Shown here piece after piece: positions 43,632-52,719 of a stretch of DNA of 64,000 nt. The translations under genes and the position numbers were made by a program. Under the pieces are notes generated by a model. It was given only the letters and a program-made list of their open reading frames with translations. It had not been told where the DNA came from and ran no database searches. Location: NCBI RefSeq assembly GCF_007676705.1, contig NZ_VEBF01000002.1, positions 1,426,001-1,490,000 on the forward strand. The letters are read 5' to 3'. Origin of the DNA: Paenibacillus xylanexedens. Lineage in GTDB: Bacteria; Bacillota; Bacilli; Paenibacillales; Paenibacillaceae. Positions within the stretch are counted from its first letter, which is position 1. Every line of letters begins with the position of its first letter.

Positions 43632-44840
43632 CTATACCGAATGAATGGCGTCCGCTACAGTATTGGATTCATTTTTCCGCATTCCCAGCATCATGATTGC
43701 CAGCAAGACGACCAGAACAGCTACGAACATAAATGGAATATGTCTATCCACCTGGTAGAGTGTCGTTGTAAGTAACGGAGTAATGACGGCGGATATCCCC
43801 TGAATCGCTGCTACCAACCCTGCCGCACCTCCCTGCTGTTCTTTGCTGACCGCGAGCGAAGCACCTGCCATGAACCCCGGCATCATCAGACCCGAACCCA
43901 TGCCGAACAGGAAGAATGAGAAATAATACATGGGTAACACATTGAAGACCAGAAACAGGATCATGCTTGCGATCAAGAAAAGGGACCCGAGCATAATCAT
44001 TGGACGTGGCTGCCATTTCAACCATTTCATCTGAATGACCTGCATGATCAACATGGCTGCTCCAGAGAACATGAGTCCAAACGAAACCATTCGGGCCGTC
44101 GCGGCTGGTGATAGAGCCAGTTGATCCTGAAAATAAAATCCCCCGACAACCTGCAATGTCATGATGCCAATCATCGTAACCAAGCCCGCAGCAAGATATA
44201 TTCGTAATCCACGTTGAAACGGGTTGACTTTAGGCGGCTTTACCTGAATGACCGGTTTGGCTGCTGGAATTAATAACAAAGCGATAATAAATGCAGCGAT
44301 CGCTATAAAAATGCCAAAATAAAGCGGCCACAGCAGACCGATGATCGTAAATGCTCCTGCAATGGCGGGTCCAAATACAAGGCCAAGTCCATTCGCAGCG
44401 CTGATCATGGCCATCCCGCTTGCCCGCTCCTTCCCTTCTGTCACATCACCCATATAGGCCTGGGCAGAAGAGAGAACGGCCGGAATAAACATGCCGATCA
44501 GACTGCGCGTCACAATCAGAAGGGTAAGCAATACGCCTCCTCCGATCCATGCATTCAATCCTCCATACAATGCCATAGCAAATAACGCACAGCTAACAGC
44601 CATACCTATGAATCCAATCAATATGACGGGTTTTCTGCCCTTCAGATCACTGAATCTGCCCCATACCGGAGCCATAACAGCCATCATAATGGACCCCAGC
44701 GAAATAATAAGACCGGAATGACTTTCTTTCATGCCTAACTCCCGAATAAGCGGTGGCATAATGGGTGCAATCAGCATCAGGCCCAACATGGCTGCGAATA
44801 CGCTAAAAAAAATACTTCCTCTGATTCTGTTCATGCTCAT
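43632..44840 (-). CDS. MFS multidrug-type transporter
   Basis: A 402-residue facilitator with 12 helices. Motif A is WGRFSDLKGRKPVILIG (about 61-77) and a motif C-like region is SAANGLGLVFGPAIAGAF. The start at 44840 follows GAGGAG. It resembles NorA/Bmr-type drug exporters. It is a single gene; no regulator overlaps it. Confidence 0.88.
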   Translation of the reverse strand: MSMNRIRGSIFFSVFAAMLGLMLIAPIMPPLIRELGMKESHSGLIISLGSIMMAVMAPVWGRFSDLKGRKPVILIGFIGMAVSCALFAMALYGGLNAWIGGGVLLTLLIVTRSLIGMFIPAVLSSAQAYMGDVTEGKERASGMAMISAANGLGLVFGPAIAGAFTIIGLLWPLYFGIFIAIAAFIIALLLIPAAKPVIQVKPPKVNPFQRGLRIYLAAGLVTMIGIMTLQVVGGFYFQDQLALSPAATARMVSFGLMFSGAAMLIMQVIQMKWLKWQPRPMIMLGSLFLIASMILFLVFNVLPMYYFSFFLFGMGSGLMMPGFMAGASLAVSKEQQGGAAGLVAAIQGISAVITPLLTTTLYQVDRHIPFMFVAVLVVLLAIMMLGMRKNESNTVADAIHSV

Positions 44841-45149
44841 ACACTCCTCTATATTTCAGTACAGTATCCACTGTACCTGGAGTATACAAGGCTGAGAGAA
44901 TCCCCACTGCCTCTATACGGAACAATTCACGGCAAGGCGGATTTATTAATCTTATTTTATATAAGATGAACCAATAAAACGTTACACCAGACCACTACGA
45001 TTGCAGTACCATCTTCCGATCGCTGTTATCACCGGATTTCTGTGATTCCCTTCTATGATGGGAAAAATCCGTTGATAAAGGCGAACGCTCCGCTTCTCCA
45101 GACTGATTCTGCACTCTTCGTTCTCGTGTAATGTTTCAGTTCATCTTAT
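44841..45149. other. 309-bp intergenic region with coding-like segment of unknown nature
   Basis: The part next to the MFS start holds promoter-like AT-rich sequence. From 44989 to 45115 the minus strand is open in two frames at once: one contains SLEKRSVRLYQRIFPI and the other QSGEAERSPLSTDFSH. Neither has a convincing start codon with a ribosome site. The GC and composition differ from the AT-rich flanks, which suggests an inserted intergenic element or structured RNA. No gene is called. Confidence 0.35.
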
Positions 45150-46109
45150 TTAATAAATCTTTTTCATCTCGGAGGGCTTCACGCCGAATTTGCGATAAAA
45201 TTGCTGCGAAAAGGCACTGATATTACTATAACCGACCGCAATGGCGGCCTCGGTAACGTTGTTATCCTGATTGCGTAGCAGCTTCATGGCGTTGTCGAGA
45301 CGAACCTGACGCAAATATTCGAAGACCGTGCTTCCGAATAACGCCTTGAATCCTTTTTTTAATTTAAAATCGTTAAGACCCACTTGTCTGGACAATGCTA
45401 GCAAGGATGGAGGATCTACCATGCAAGCCTCCATAATCTCCCGTGCCGTATGTAACTTCCGGATGTCCTCTCTGGAGAATCCTGCGGGGATTGGCGCCAG
45501 ATCAAACAGCTGGATCATAAATCGATTCAAGATCTCCAAGGCTGTCGCTTCCATCATTAAGGAGGATCGGTAACTGTTGTTTAATTCCACAATCAGACTG
45601 TCAATCATCGTTCGTATTCGGTTATCCAGTTGAAATACAATCGGCTTGAACACTTTTCGTCCCAACACCTGTTTAAAATCAATGGACTTGAAACTGCCCA
45701 GTTGTGCCGCCGCATAATTGAACAGATTCACCGGAATCCCCAGCGAAAAAGAAGTATACGGTTCCCTCGCCGGAGGATGGAACCACGCTTCGAAATCATG
45801 CATGAAAATGAGGGCACCTTGTCCAATCGATAACGAATACTCCTGTCCAGAGATATCGACATGCCGTTGACCCGCCAAGGCAAATTGCAACTCCACAACG
45901 GGCGTCTCGGACGCAAAGTACGTCGGGCATGGCTGATAATACTCTACATGAGAACATAGAATCTCGATGCCACTGTATGTGGTCACTCTCTTTATACTTC
46001 CACTGCCCGCCTTAGCGGAGAGCAGGTATGTATGTTCATCTTGCTGACTGTAGGGGTCCCGGGTTAAATAATGCTGATACATGACGCCTAATGCATCATC
46101 AGTACGCAT
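45150..46109 (-). CDS. AraC-family transcriptional regulator
   Basis: A 319-residue regulator with an N-terminal sensing region of about 210 residues and a C-terminal two-HTH AraC domain (about 220-315: SLLALSRQVGLNDFKLKKGFKALFGSTVFEYLRQVRL, then EAAIAVGYSNISAFSQQFYRKFGVKPSEM). The ATG at 46109 follows GAGGTG; a GTG three codons upstream (46118) is a weaker alternative. The N-terminal part resembles PchR-type regulators of iron/siderophore genes, which is only a suggestion. It is divergent from the secreted propeller protein. Confidence 0.88.
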   Translation of the reverse strand: MRTDDALGVMYQHYLTRDPYSQQDEHTYLLSAKAGSGSIKRVTTYSGIEILCSHVEYYQPCPTYFASETPVVELQFALAGQRHVDISGQEYSLSIGQGALIFMHDFEAWFHPPAREPYTSFSLGIPVNLFNYAAAQLGSFKSIDFKQVLGRKVFKPIVFQLDNRIRTMIDSLIVELNNSYRSSLMMEATALEILNRFMIQLFDLAPIPAGFSREDIRKLHTAREIMEACMVDPPSLLALSRQVGLNDFKLKKGFKALFGSTVFEYLRQVRLDNAMKLLRNQDNNVTEAAIAVGYSNISAFSQQFYRKFGVKPSEMKKIY

Positions 46110-46428
46110 GGTAGTCACCTCGCCTTATAACTGATCAGACTATCCTGTAAAGAAAGCCTGAATTGATTGATAATGATTCTCAATTAATTCTACCGCAATT
46201 TCTTTTTTTCGACCAGTCCTATATATATGAAGATTCCCGTCTGCTTTTTTTCTTCATGTGGCAACATCATTTTATACACTAACTTACATATCCAATTTGG
46301 AAAAATATCTCTTATCTAACCTTTTACACAAATCGCAGACTTCTCTTACCTCTCCTTAACATTAGCTCCCTATACTAAAACAATTGTACAACTCATTACA
46401 CACGAAACGATAAAGGGGATCTGGAACA
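46110..46428. promoter_or_regulatory. 319-bp divergent intergenic region with a plausible promoter
   Basis: TATACT at 46371-46376 is a good -10 for the propeller gene. Upstream, TTTACA (46323), TTACCT (46346) and TTAACA (46356) look like PhoP direct-repeat units (TTAACA type), but only the last two show the roughly 11-bp spacing. The rest is AT-rich with no other recognisable motif. Confidence 0.35.
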
Positions 46429-48015
46429 TTGAAAAAGAGAAATCAATGGCTCGCCGTTCTGTCGATGACTGCCATTCTAACCGCAGGAGCAACCAGCTAC
46501 ACATCCATGATTCATGCTGCTGACGCAACTAAAACTACCAATGATCATGTCGTACTGCGTACAGCCATCCAAAATATGCAGGGTACGGTCACATGGAACG
46601 GAAGCAGTCGCAGTGTTGATATCCAGATCGCAGATACTAAAGTACAACTTCCTGTAGGAACGTCATCAGCCACCATCAACGGTGTGAAAACTCCTTTGGA
46701 CAGTAAAAGCTACATCACCAAAGGTACAACGTATGTATCTTCCCAAACGCTAAAATTAATTACGGAGCAATTGATCCTCAACCAAAATAAAACGGGTTTT
46801 GAACAGACCGCATCCTATCAGATGCCTGGCGGTAAAGCTGAAATATCAGCCTCCACCCCAGATGGACAGCGCCTGCTTGTAACCGAAGCAGACAATGGCA
46901 GCATTTCTGTGCTGGACATTGCTGACTTGAAAAACATCAACGTATTGAAGACGGTAAGCTTCCATGACCTCTCCCCCAAAGCTGAAGTTACGAGCGTAAC
47001 CGTGTCCAAAGATGGTAAATACGGTCTGGCTGTTATTCGTACAGGTGATACAGACAGTGAAGCAAGCAAAGGATTGCTTGCCATTGTGGATCTGACAACC
47101 TACAAAACGGTAAAAACATATGAACTGGGTATTGGTCCTGACTCGATTGCACTGTCACCTGACGGTCTGCATGCGGTGATCGCCATAGAGGATGAAGAGC
47201 TGAATACAGCTGCCGATGAAATTGACTATGCCAACACCAAACGTCCGGGTAGCATTATGGTTGTATCTTTTGCTGGCGGGAACGTATTGGAGGGTGAAAT
47301 CACCAACTTGCCGGTCTCTCTGGACAATGTAGAAGGCGCCATCTATCCGCATGATCCACAACCGGAGTATGTTGCCATTAGTCCAGATAGCAAAACAGCA
47401 GCCATCACACTACAGGAAAACAATGTTGTTGCCATTGTAGATCTGGAGACGAAAAAGATCAGCTCAATCTTCGCTCTTGGCACTACTTCACATCCAGCAG
47501 ATCTCAAAGATGACGGTATTGTTCAGTTTAAAGAGACATTGACCGCTCGTTATGAACCGGATGGAATTGCTTTCTCTGCAGATGGTAAATACCTGCTGAC
47601 AGCCAATGAAGGGGACTTGGGCAAGAATGAATTGGAGGATGGTGTAAAAGCGGGCGGACGCAATATTGCTGTCTGGGATCTGCAAGGCCAGCGGATGTAC
47701 GATAGCCAGAACCTCATTGACGAGGCAACCGCTATGGTCGGCTTGTATCCGGATAATCGCAGTCCCAACAAGGGAAGTGAAGTGGAGAATCTAACTGTTT
47801 CTACTGTAGACGGCACTACGTATGCAGCCGTAGCTTCTGAACGGGCAGATGCCATTCTGTTCTTCGATCTTGCTGATCCGGTCAATCCGGACTACCTGGG
47901 TCTGATCCCTACAGCCGGAGAATCACCAGAGGGAATTCATCGTGTTAACGGACGCAGCCTGTTTGTGAGTGCAGATGAAAGCACGGGAACACTTAGTTTT
48001 TTTGCAAAAAAATAG
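46429..48015 (+). CDS. Secreted choice-of-anchor I-type beta-propeller with copper-amine-oxidase-N-like domain
   Basis: A 528-residue exported protein. The signal peptide is about 1-30, ending in IHAADA. Residues about 35-125 resemble the copper amine oxidase N-terminal stalk domain (TVTWNGSSRSVDIQIADTKV, then GTTYVSSQTLK). Repeated blades follow, for example ADNGSISVLDIADLKNINVL, GPDSIALSPDGLHAVIAIED and EPDGIAFSADGKYLLTANEGD, which match the choice-of-anchor I/lactonase-like propeller. The start is TTG 46429, preceded by AAAGGGG. A similar stalk domain ends the alkaline phosphatase at 56080, so the two may share a wall-association role. Confidence 0.8.
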   Translation: MKKRNQWLAVLSMTAILTAGATSYTSMIHAADATKTTNDHVVLRTAIQNMQGTVTWNGSSRSVDIQIADTKVQLPVGTSSATINGVKTPLDSKSYITKGTTYVSSQTLKLITEQLILNQNKTGFEQTASYQMPGGKAEISASTPDGQRLLVTEADNGSISVLDIADLKNINVLKTVSFHDLSPKAEVTSVTVSKDGKYGLAVIRTGDTDSEASKGLLAIVDLTTYKTVKTYELGIGPDSIALSPDGLHAVIAIEDEELNTAADEIDYANTKRPGSIMVVSFAGGNVLEGEITNLPVSLDNVEGAIYPHDPQPEYVAISPDSKTAAITLQENNVVAIVDLETKKISSIFALGTTSHPADLKDDGIVQFKETLTARYEPDGIAFSADGKYLLTANEGDLGKNELEDGVKAGGRNIAVWDLQGQRMYDSQNLIDEATAMVGLYPDNRSPNKGSEVENLTVSTVDGTTYAAVASERADAILFFDLADPVNPDYLGLIPTAGESPEGIHRVNGRSLFVSADESTGTLSFFAKK

Positions 48016-48071
48016 ATCGAGTGCCCTTGGTATTCAAAGGCTGAATTGAATGGTTTCACGTTGTATTGAGT

Positions 48072-48100
48072 GGGTGGGGGGGGGCGAAAAGCCCCTACCC
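48072..48100. terminator. GC-rich hairpin with a nine-G run
   Basis: GGGTGGGG..GGGGC and GCCCCTACCC pair around GAAAA, between the propeller gene and a convergent small gene. The run of nine G residues is an assembly and replication slip risk. There is no good T-tract. Confidence 0.5.
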
Positions 48101-48151
48101 TCTCATACTGTTATACGTGTTATTCCACGTACCCACATAATGCTACAAAGG

Positions 48152-48364
48152 TTATCGACGCTTCATATTTTCCAATTCCCGCCTGTTCCGCTCTACTTCC
48201 TCTTGTAACACTCGTACTTCCATCCTTAATGCGGATACTTCCTCTTTGACGCCAGACCTCTTCATCACAAGATAGAAAACCAGATATAATACAAGACCAA
48301 TCATAATAAAGAAAATTAATAGCGTTATAATCCCATAAATACCAAAATTACTAACTCCATCCAT
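48152..48364 (-). CDS. Small membrane protein with cytoplasmic coiled coil (70 aa)
   Basis: After a short N-terminus one long hydrophobic helix (IITLLIFFIMIGLVLYLVFYLV) is followed by a strongly charged coiled coil (VSALRMEVRVLQEEVERNRRELENM). The ATG at 48364 follows AAAGGGG at slightly long spacing; an ATG 8 codons earlier (48388) has none. Single-span membrane proteins with such tails are often assembly or division-associated, but no function can be given. Confidence 0.6.
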   Translation of the reverse strand: MDGVSNFGIYGIITLLIFFIMIGLVLYLVFYLVMKRSGVKEEVSALRMEVRVLQEEVERNRRELENMKRR

Positions 48365-48442
48365 AATGTACGTTTTCCCCTTTCCCATATCTTATTAATT
48401 TATATTTACAACAATACCATATTTAAGTATGACGAACAGTAC

Positions 48443-48476
48443 AAAAAGCCAAGAGAGCATGCTCCCTTGGCTTTCA
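48443..48476 (-). terminator. Terminator of the esterase gene
   Basis: On the minus strand AAAGCCAAGGGAGC and GCTCTCTTGGCTTTTTG form a near-perfect stem with T-run, about 40 bp after the esterase stop. Confidence 0.75.
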
Positions 48477-48513
48477 ATTTATCTATTATATATACCTTCC
48501 TATCCGGTAATCC

Positions 48514-50757
48514 TTATTCCCAGAAGAAACGACCTGCGAACACTTTTTGCGTCAACAGTTTGTATGTTTCTTCAGGCAATTCTTTTTTCATCTTTGCCAT
48601 AACGGCTTCTTTGCCTTGGTTATATTGTGTGGACATGCCAATCTCTGCCGTTGTATTGCTCGCATCCAGACGCATGATTGGTGCTTGCGCATCTTTCGTC
48701 CAAGGTGTCCATGCCGCCAAATCAGATGATCCGCCCGTACCTGGATTGCCTGTGTACAGGAACTGCTTCAGGTATGCTGCCATCGCGGCGGATAACTGAT
48801 CACGTCCTGGTTTGTTCGTATCGGTAAAGTACCCCTCAGGGAAATAGGCAGCAATTCCGTCTGCGTGTCCTGTATAGAAGTCCATATCCGCACCATGCGG
48901 TGCACCCAGTAAGGTGAGCAAACGCTCAGAGATGACCCCAGGTTGCGTACCCCATGCAAAACGATAAGCATATACCGGCGGTTGACCTGCTTCACTCGTC
49001 AATTGCTCCGCTACACGCTCTGCATTAAAGCCTGCATAAGCTTCGCTACCGTATTTCAACGCAGCAGCATATTGTTCCGCCTTGGTTTTATCCGTAAACA
49101 GCGTCTCATCCGTGATGGATGGAGAGAAGTTCGGATCACCGAAGGCAAAGCCAGAGAATTCCGTTTCCAGGCTGCCCAGCAATACAGGTACTTTCGTGTA
49201 GTTGCCGTTATGGATGGCGTCAAAGCCTTCTTTTGGAATCACGGTGCCATCACGGAACAGATGCGGAAATGGGTCCATACGGATTGCCGTTGCGCCAAAA
49301 GCAGTGACCAACTTGTCCGCAGGCAGTGCACGCAGGTAACTCTCCAGCTGTGCCTGAGATTGTTTGCCAATCCACGCTTTTGCTTCTTCTGCGGTAGCCG
49401 CTTTCCCCTCTTGCACGAGCAGTTTCACGAGTACATCCTCGGATTTTTGCTCGCCGTCTTCCGGTGATGCTGTCGTCAATCCTCCGCTGAAAGCAACTGC
49501 TTTTTGATACAGTCCTTTGCTAAGTGGAGAGATCAGGGTTGCCAGCACATCACGTGCACCAGCAGATTGTCCGGCTAATGTAACATTGCCTGTATCTCCG
49601 CCAAATCCTTCGATATTATTCTGAACCCACTCCAATGCACGGAATGCATCGAGCAGACCATAGTTACCTGAGTCATCCAGGGCATTGCCTGTTTTCAGCG
49701 CAGCGTTCTCGAAGAATCCAAGTGCTCCCAGTCGGTAGTTCACGGAAATGATGATGCTGTTGGTGCTTCGTGCAAGCTGCTCACCTTGAAAATCTTTGCC
49801 TGATCCGGTCATATTCCCGCCGCCGTGCAGGAACACCATAACCGGAAGTTTCGAACTGGTTGTGTCAGGACGCCAGATATTAAGGTACAGCGAATCTTCG
49901 CTTCCGGCTGTAGTCTTGCCGGAGATCTGCAAGCTGTTCGCTGCAAATTCCTTAGCCGATCTGGTTCCTGTCCACACTTCCGGTTCTTGCGGAGCTTTCC
50001 AGCGCAATTCACCTACCGGAGGTGCTGCATAAGGAACACCGAGCCAGCCGAGCGTGCCATATTGTTGATAGGTTTTGCCATAAATGGCGCCATACTTGGT
50101 CTGTTGCACCGTTTGAGGTTGGAACATCCCAGCTTCTTTATGTTTCAACCAGCTCTGTTCCAAGGTTCCACTACCATTCTTGAGCTGCGTCTGCAATGCC
50201 TGTACGGTTGCCTCTGCCATCAGACGATTGGTAAGTTGACTTGCTCCCTTTCCTTGCAGCGTCTTGATTCCTATACCAGCCGCATAAGTGGAAGCCTCTC
50301 CTTGCTGATAATCCGTACCCGCTTCATATCCGAGCACCTTCAGCAGCATTGCGGCATAACCTTCCGCTGTAAGTGGTGCATTAGGTTCAAACTTCTCCGT
50401 TCCTGCCACGATCTCAGCCACATACGGATGCTGCTTCAAGTATCCAACGACCGGTTGCAATACTTTGCCTGCCTGAGCCGCATCGTCATACGTTTCCGTT
50501 CCCTGATAGGCGAGTGCTTCTTTCTCCAATCCGGACAGACGCAAGTAAAGTACTGCGGCCTGAATACGTGTAGCCTTTTTGTTCAGATAAGCCGCATTAA
50601 CGCCTTGACCACTGCCACGAATAAGTTCGGATTGAATCAGCTTGTCCATCGCTGCTGAGGAAGAGGTTGTTGTGTTCCCTGCTGCATAAGCTGGTAGAGC
50701 GGATACACATAACCCCAGAATTGTTGCCACGGCAATCGAACGTTTAATGGTTTTCAT
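48514..50757 (-). CDS. Exported type-B carboxylesterase with N-terminal SLH-like domains
   Basis: A 747-residue protein. The signal peptide covers 1-27 (MKTIKRSIAVATILGLCVSALPAYAA). About 30-200 resembles S-layer homology repeats (TRIQAAVLYLRLSGL; LTAEGYAAMLLKVLGYE), expected to tether it to the cell wall. The esterase domain (about 210-740) has YGTLGWLGVPYAAPPVGELRWK, SEDSLYLNIWRP, FLHGGGNMTGSG (oxyanion hole) and the nucleophile in LAGQSAGARDVLA (Gln replaces the usual Glu). The family includes p-nitrobenzyl and feruloyl-type esterases. The start at 50757 follows GAGGAG. The leader carries a LicT-type antiterminator. Confidence 0.88.
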   Translation of the reverse strand: MKTIKRSIAVATILGLCVSALPAYAAGNTTTSSSAAMDKLIQSELIRGSGQGVNAAYLNKKATRIQAAVLYLRLSGLEKEALAYQGTETYDDAAQAGKVLQPVVGYLKQHPYVAEIVAGTEKFEPNAPLTAEGYAAMLLKVLGYEAGTDYQQGEASTYAAGIGIKTLQGKGASQLTNRLMAEATVQALQTQLKNGSGTLEQSWLKHKEAGMFQPQTVQQTKYGAIYGKTYQQYGTLGWLGVPYAAPPVGELRWKAPQEPEVWTGTRSAKEFAANSLQISGKTTAGSEDSLYLNIWRPDTTSSKLPVMVFLHGGGNMTGSGKDFQGEQLARSTNSIIISVNYRLGALGFFENAALKTGNALDDSGNYGLLDAFRALEWVQNNIEGFGGDTGNVTLAGQSAGARDVLATLISPLSKGLYQKAVAFSGGLTTASPEDGEQKSEDVLVKLLVQEGKAATAEEAKAWIGKQSQAQLESYLRALPADKLVTAFGATAIRMDPFPHLFRDGTVIPKEGFDAIHNGNYTKVPVLLGSLETEFSGFAFGDPNFSPSITDETLFTDKTKAEQYAAALKYGSEAYAGFNAERVAEQLTSEAGQPPVYAYRFAWGTQPGVISERLLTLLGAPHGADMDFYTGHADGIAAYFPEGYFTDTNKPGRDQLSAAMAAYLKQFLYTGNPGTGGSSDLAAWTPWTKDAQAPIMRLDASNTTAEIGMSTQYNQGKEAVMAKMKKELPEETYKLLTQKVFAGRFFWE

Positions 50758-50962
50758 GTCATAAATCTCCTCGCTGTCGAATAGTGTGTGATGGGATAAT
50801 TTCATTGGAAATGTTCACTTGAGATGTGTATCTAGGAATCAGTATTCCAATGTCTGGATGAGTCTATATCTCTATTTAGGAAAAATGGTCTGTTACGCTC
50901 GCTCCTTTCTGCTTAACCTCTCTGCTGCCGCGCTTACGGTCATACCATCAGGCATTTTTTAT

Positions 50963-51029
50963 ATAAAAAAACCTGAACCGAAGGCAAACAGACATCGCTT
51001 TAGCGTGGTCTACTGCCCTCAATTCAGGT
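50963..51029 (-). terminator. Leader terminator controlled by the antiterminator
   Basis: On the minus strand AACCTGAA pairs with TTCAGGTT around a long inner stem and is followed by TTTTTTTATAT. It overlaps the 3' end of the antiterminator element and lies about 200 bp before the esterase start. Confidence 0.78.
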
Positions 51030-51053
51030 TTTGCCTGCAATCAGTAACAACCC
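51027..51053 (-). promoter_or_regulatory. LicT/BglG-type ribonucleic antiterminator (RAT)
   Basis: The minus strand reads GGGTTGTTACTG, ATT, GCAGGCAAAACC. This is the same BglG/LicT RAT core as at 41477-41506, with a shorter loop and one G for A. An antiterminator bound here should let transcription enter the esterase gene. Confidence 0.88.
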
Positions 51054-51082
51054 TGAGGAATGAGGCTCATTCCATATAAAAA

Positions 51083-51096
51083 TGTAAACGCAATCA
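51083..51096. promoter_or_regulatory. cre-like site ahead of the second antiterminator leader
   Basis: TGTAAACGCAATCA is one base off the CcpA cre consensus and sits at the same distance from the RAT as in the DUF1593 leader. A -35 like TTTACA overlaps it on the minus strand; a good -10 is not obvious. Confidence 0.6.
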
Positions 51097-51255
51097 ATCG
51101 TTTGGTAACTAAATAGTCAACGAATGAACTGACACAGGTATTGCCCTAAATACGGTTACAATCCTGTTGTTATCGTGATGTTAGCACATAATGTAAGCGT
51201 TCGCAATACTGTTTTTTAAAATCGTCATCATACGATCTCCGATAGGGGCAACAAT

Positions 51256-51282
51256 AAAAAACCCGCATTCTCATGCGGGTTT
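51256..51282 (-). terminator. Terminator of the abgT-abgA operon
   Basis: AAACCCGCA and TGCGGGTTT form a stem with T-run on the minus strand, about 80 bp after the abgA-like stop. Confidence 0.75.
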
Positions 51283-51360
51283 GAACTTAACTTACATCAT
51301 GATGATTTGCACCGCTATCTGTTAATCCCTCAATATCTGCTAGCCTACTTCTCTGGTTGT

Positions 51361-52617
51361 CTACAGCGTGCGTGCCAACTTCTCCAGCAGTTCCACCGCA
51401 GGGGCCAATACCGACTCATCAATATCAAATTCAGGATGATGATGCGGAGCAGGCAACTGGCTGCCAACAATCATATACGTAGCTCTGCCACCTTGCTCCT
51501 GTACTCGCCGGATCATATAACTGGCATCCTCGCTGCCGAGAGCAGCACTGTCCGATATGGCCTCTGCATGGGTGAAACCAGCGATGCCTTCCGCTTGCTG
51601 AACCGCAAGCTCTGCAAGTTCCATATCACATTGAATCGGAATGGCACTTCCAACCACCTCAACGGTAGCGGTTAGTTCGTGCATGGCCGCACTATGCTCA
51701 ATGATATGCCGCACGCGACGTTCCAGCTCCCGATTCGTTTCTTCACTCGTCGAACGCGTCTCAATAACCATACGGGCATGCTCAGCAATAATATTGGCTC
51801 CTGTTCCACCTTCCAGAATGCCTACATTAATCCGGGTATCTGCCGAACTGAACCGGGGAAGTGCATGAATGTTAAGCATGGCGGTCGCTGCGCCAAGCAG
51901 CGCATTCCGCCCTTCCTCCGGGGAAGCCCCTGCATGGGAAGATACACCGGTGAAGTGTGCTTCCAGCTTGGTCGTTGCCAGGAATCCGGCAGACGCACCT
52001 CTGATATGACCGGATGGCACACCGGTACCCAAGTGCATACAGAACAGGCGATCCACCTGTTCCAGCATTCCTTTTTCGACCATGGCATATGCCCCGCGTA
52101 CACCTTCTTCGGCAGGCTGGAACAACAGCCGGATCTTGCCGGCAAACTTCCGGTCACTCAACCGTTCTGCAAGCGCCAATCCAATCGTTGTATGTCCATC
52201 GTGTGCACAAGCGTGCATAATGCCTTCATGACTGGAACGAAATTGTCCCGCTTGCGGTGCGTGTTGCTCCAACTTGCTCTCACGGATTGGCAGTGCATCC
52301 ATATCGAAGCGAAATGCCGTCGTTGGTCCATCCTGCTCCCCTTGAAGTTCAGCGACAACGGCAGTGAATCCACCACGCATCTGCTCCACAATCACCGGAT
52401 CTGCACCTTCCCGGAGGGCACGCTGATATGCATCTTCCAATACTTCCGGCTTAGGCAGCCCCCGCCGTGATGTGTCGTCGATCGCATCTTTTCCATAAGT
52501 GACGCTATACCCAAGTTCCGTCAGCATCTGCACCACTTTGGTCGCAGTACGAAATTCCGTGAATCCCAGTTCAGGATGTTCATGCAGATCCCGGCGAAGC
52601 GCGATAATATCCATCAT
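51361..52617 (-). CDS. abgA: M20-family amidohydrolase, AbgA-like (p-aminobenzoyl-glutamate hydrolase subunit A)
   Basis: A 418-residue dinuclear-metal amidohydrolase. RRDLHEHPELGFTEFRTAT at the start, DTSRRGLPKPEVLEDAYQRA with RGGFTAVVAEL, and FRFDMDALPI follow the AbgA layout. The metal site is visible as ACAHDGHTTIGL, then QPAEEGVRGAYAM and near the end APHHHPEF. AbgA with AbgB splits p-aminobenzoyl-glutamate into p-aminobenzoate and glutamate in E. coli. Here no AbgB gene is adjacent, so either this chain works alone or the partner lies elsewhere. It follows the AbgT transporter gene on the same strand. Confidence 0.85.
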   Translation of the reverse strand: MMDIIALRRDLHEHPELGFTEFRTATKVVQMLTELGYSVTYGKDAIDDTSRRGLPKPEVLEDAYQRALREGADPVIVEQMRGGFTAVVAELQGEQDGPTTAFRFDMDALPIRESKLEQHAPQAGQFRSSHEGIMHACAHDGHTTIGLALAERLSDRKFAGKIRLLFQPAEEGVRGAYAMVEKGMLEQVDRLFCMHLGTGVPSGHIRGASAGFLATTKLEAHFTGVSSHAGASPEEGRNALLGAATAMLNIHALPRFSSADTRINVGILEGGTGANIIAEHARMVIETRSTSEETNRELERRVRHIIEHSAAMHELTATVEVVGSAIPIQCDMELAELAVQQAEGIAGFTHAEAISDSAALGSEDASYMIRRVQEQGGRATYMIVGSQLPAPHHHPEFDIDESVLAPAVELLEKLARTL

Positions 52618-52719
52618 GTGTCATTCCCCTCTCTCTAACCTCTATCTATTTCATCGTATATACAGTTCTACACTACTCATTCAACGTTAGGAGTCACTAA
52701 GCCTGCTCCTGTGGATCTC

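Larger units (their letters stand above)
50758..51360. other. 603-bp intergenic region holding a regulatory leader and a terminator
   Basis: From the esterase start outward: an untranslated leader (50758-50962), a terminator-antiterminator pair (50963-51052), a cre-like site (51083-51096), then AT-rich sequence and the terminator of the abgA gene (51256-51282). No gene is supported in this stretch. Confidence 0.7.

Noticed and set aside
48072..48100. G-run hairpin as a G-quadruplex regulator
   Set aside because: One long G-run with a complementary C-rich arm is more simply a hairpin; four separate G-tracts with short loops are not present.
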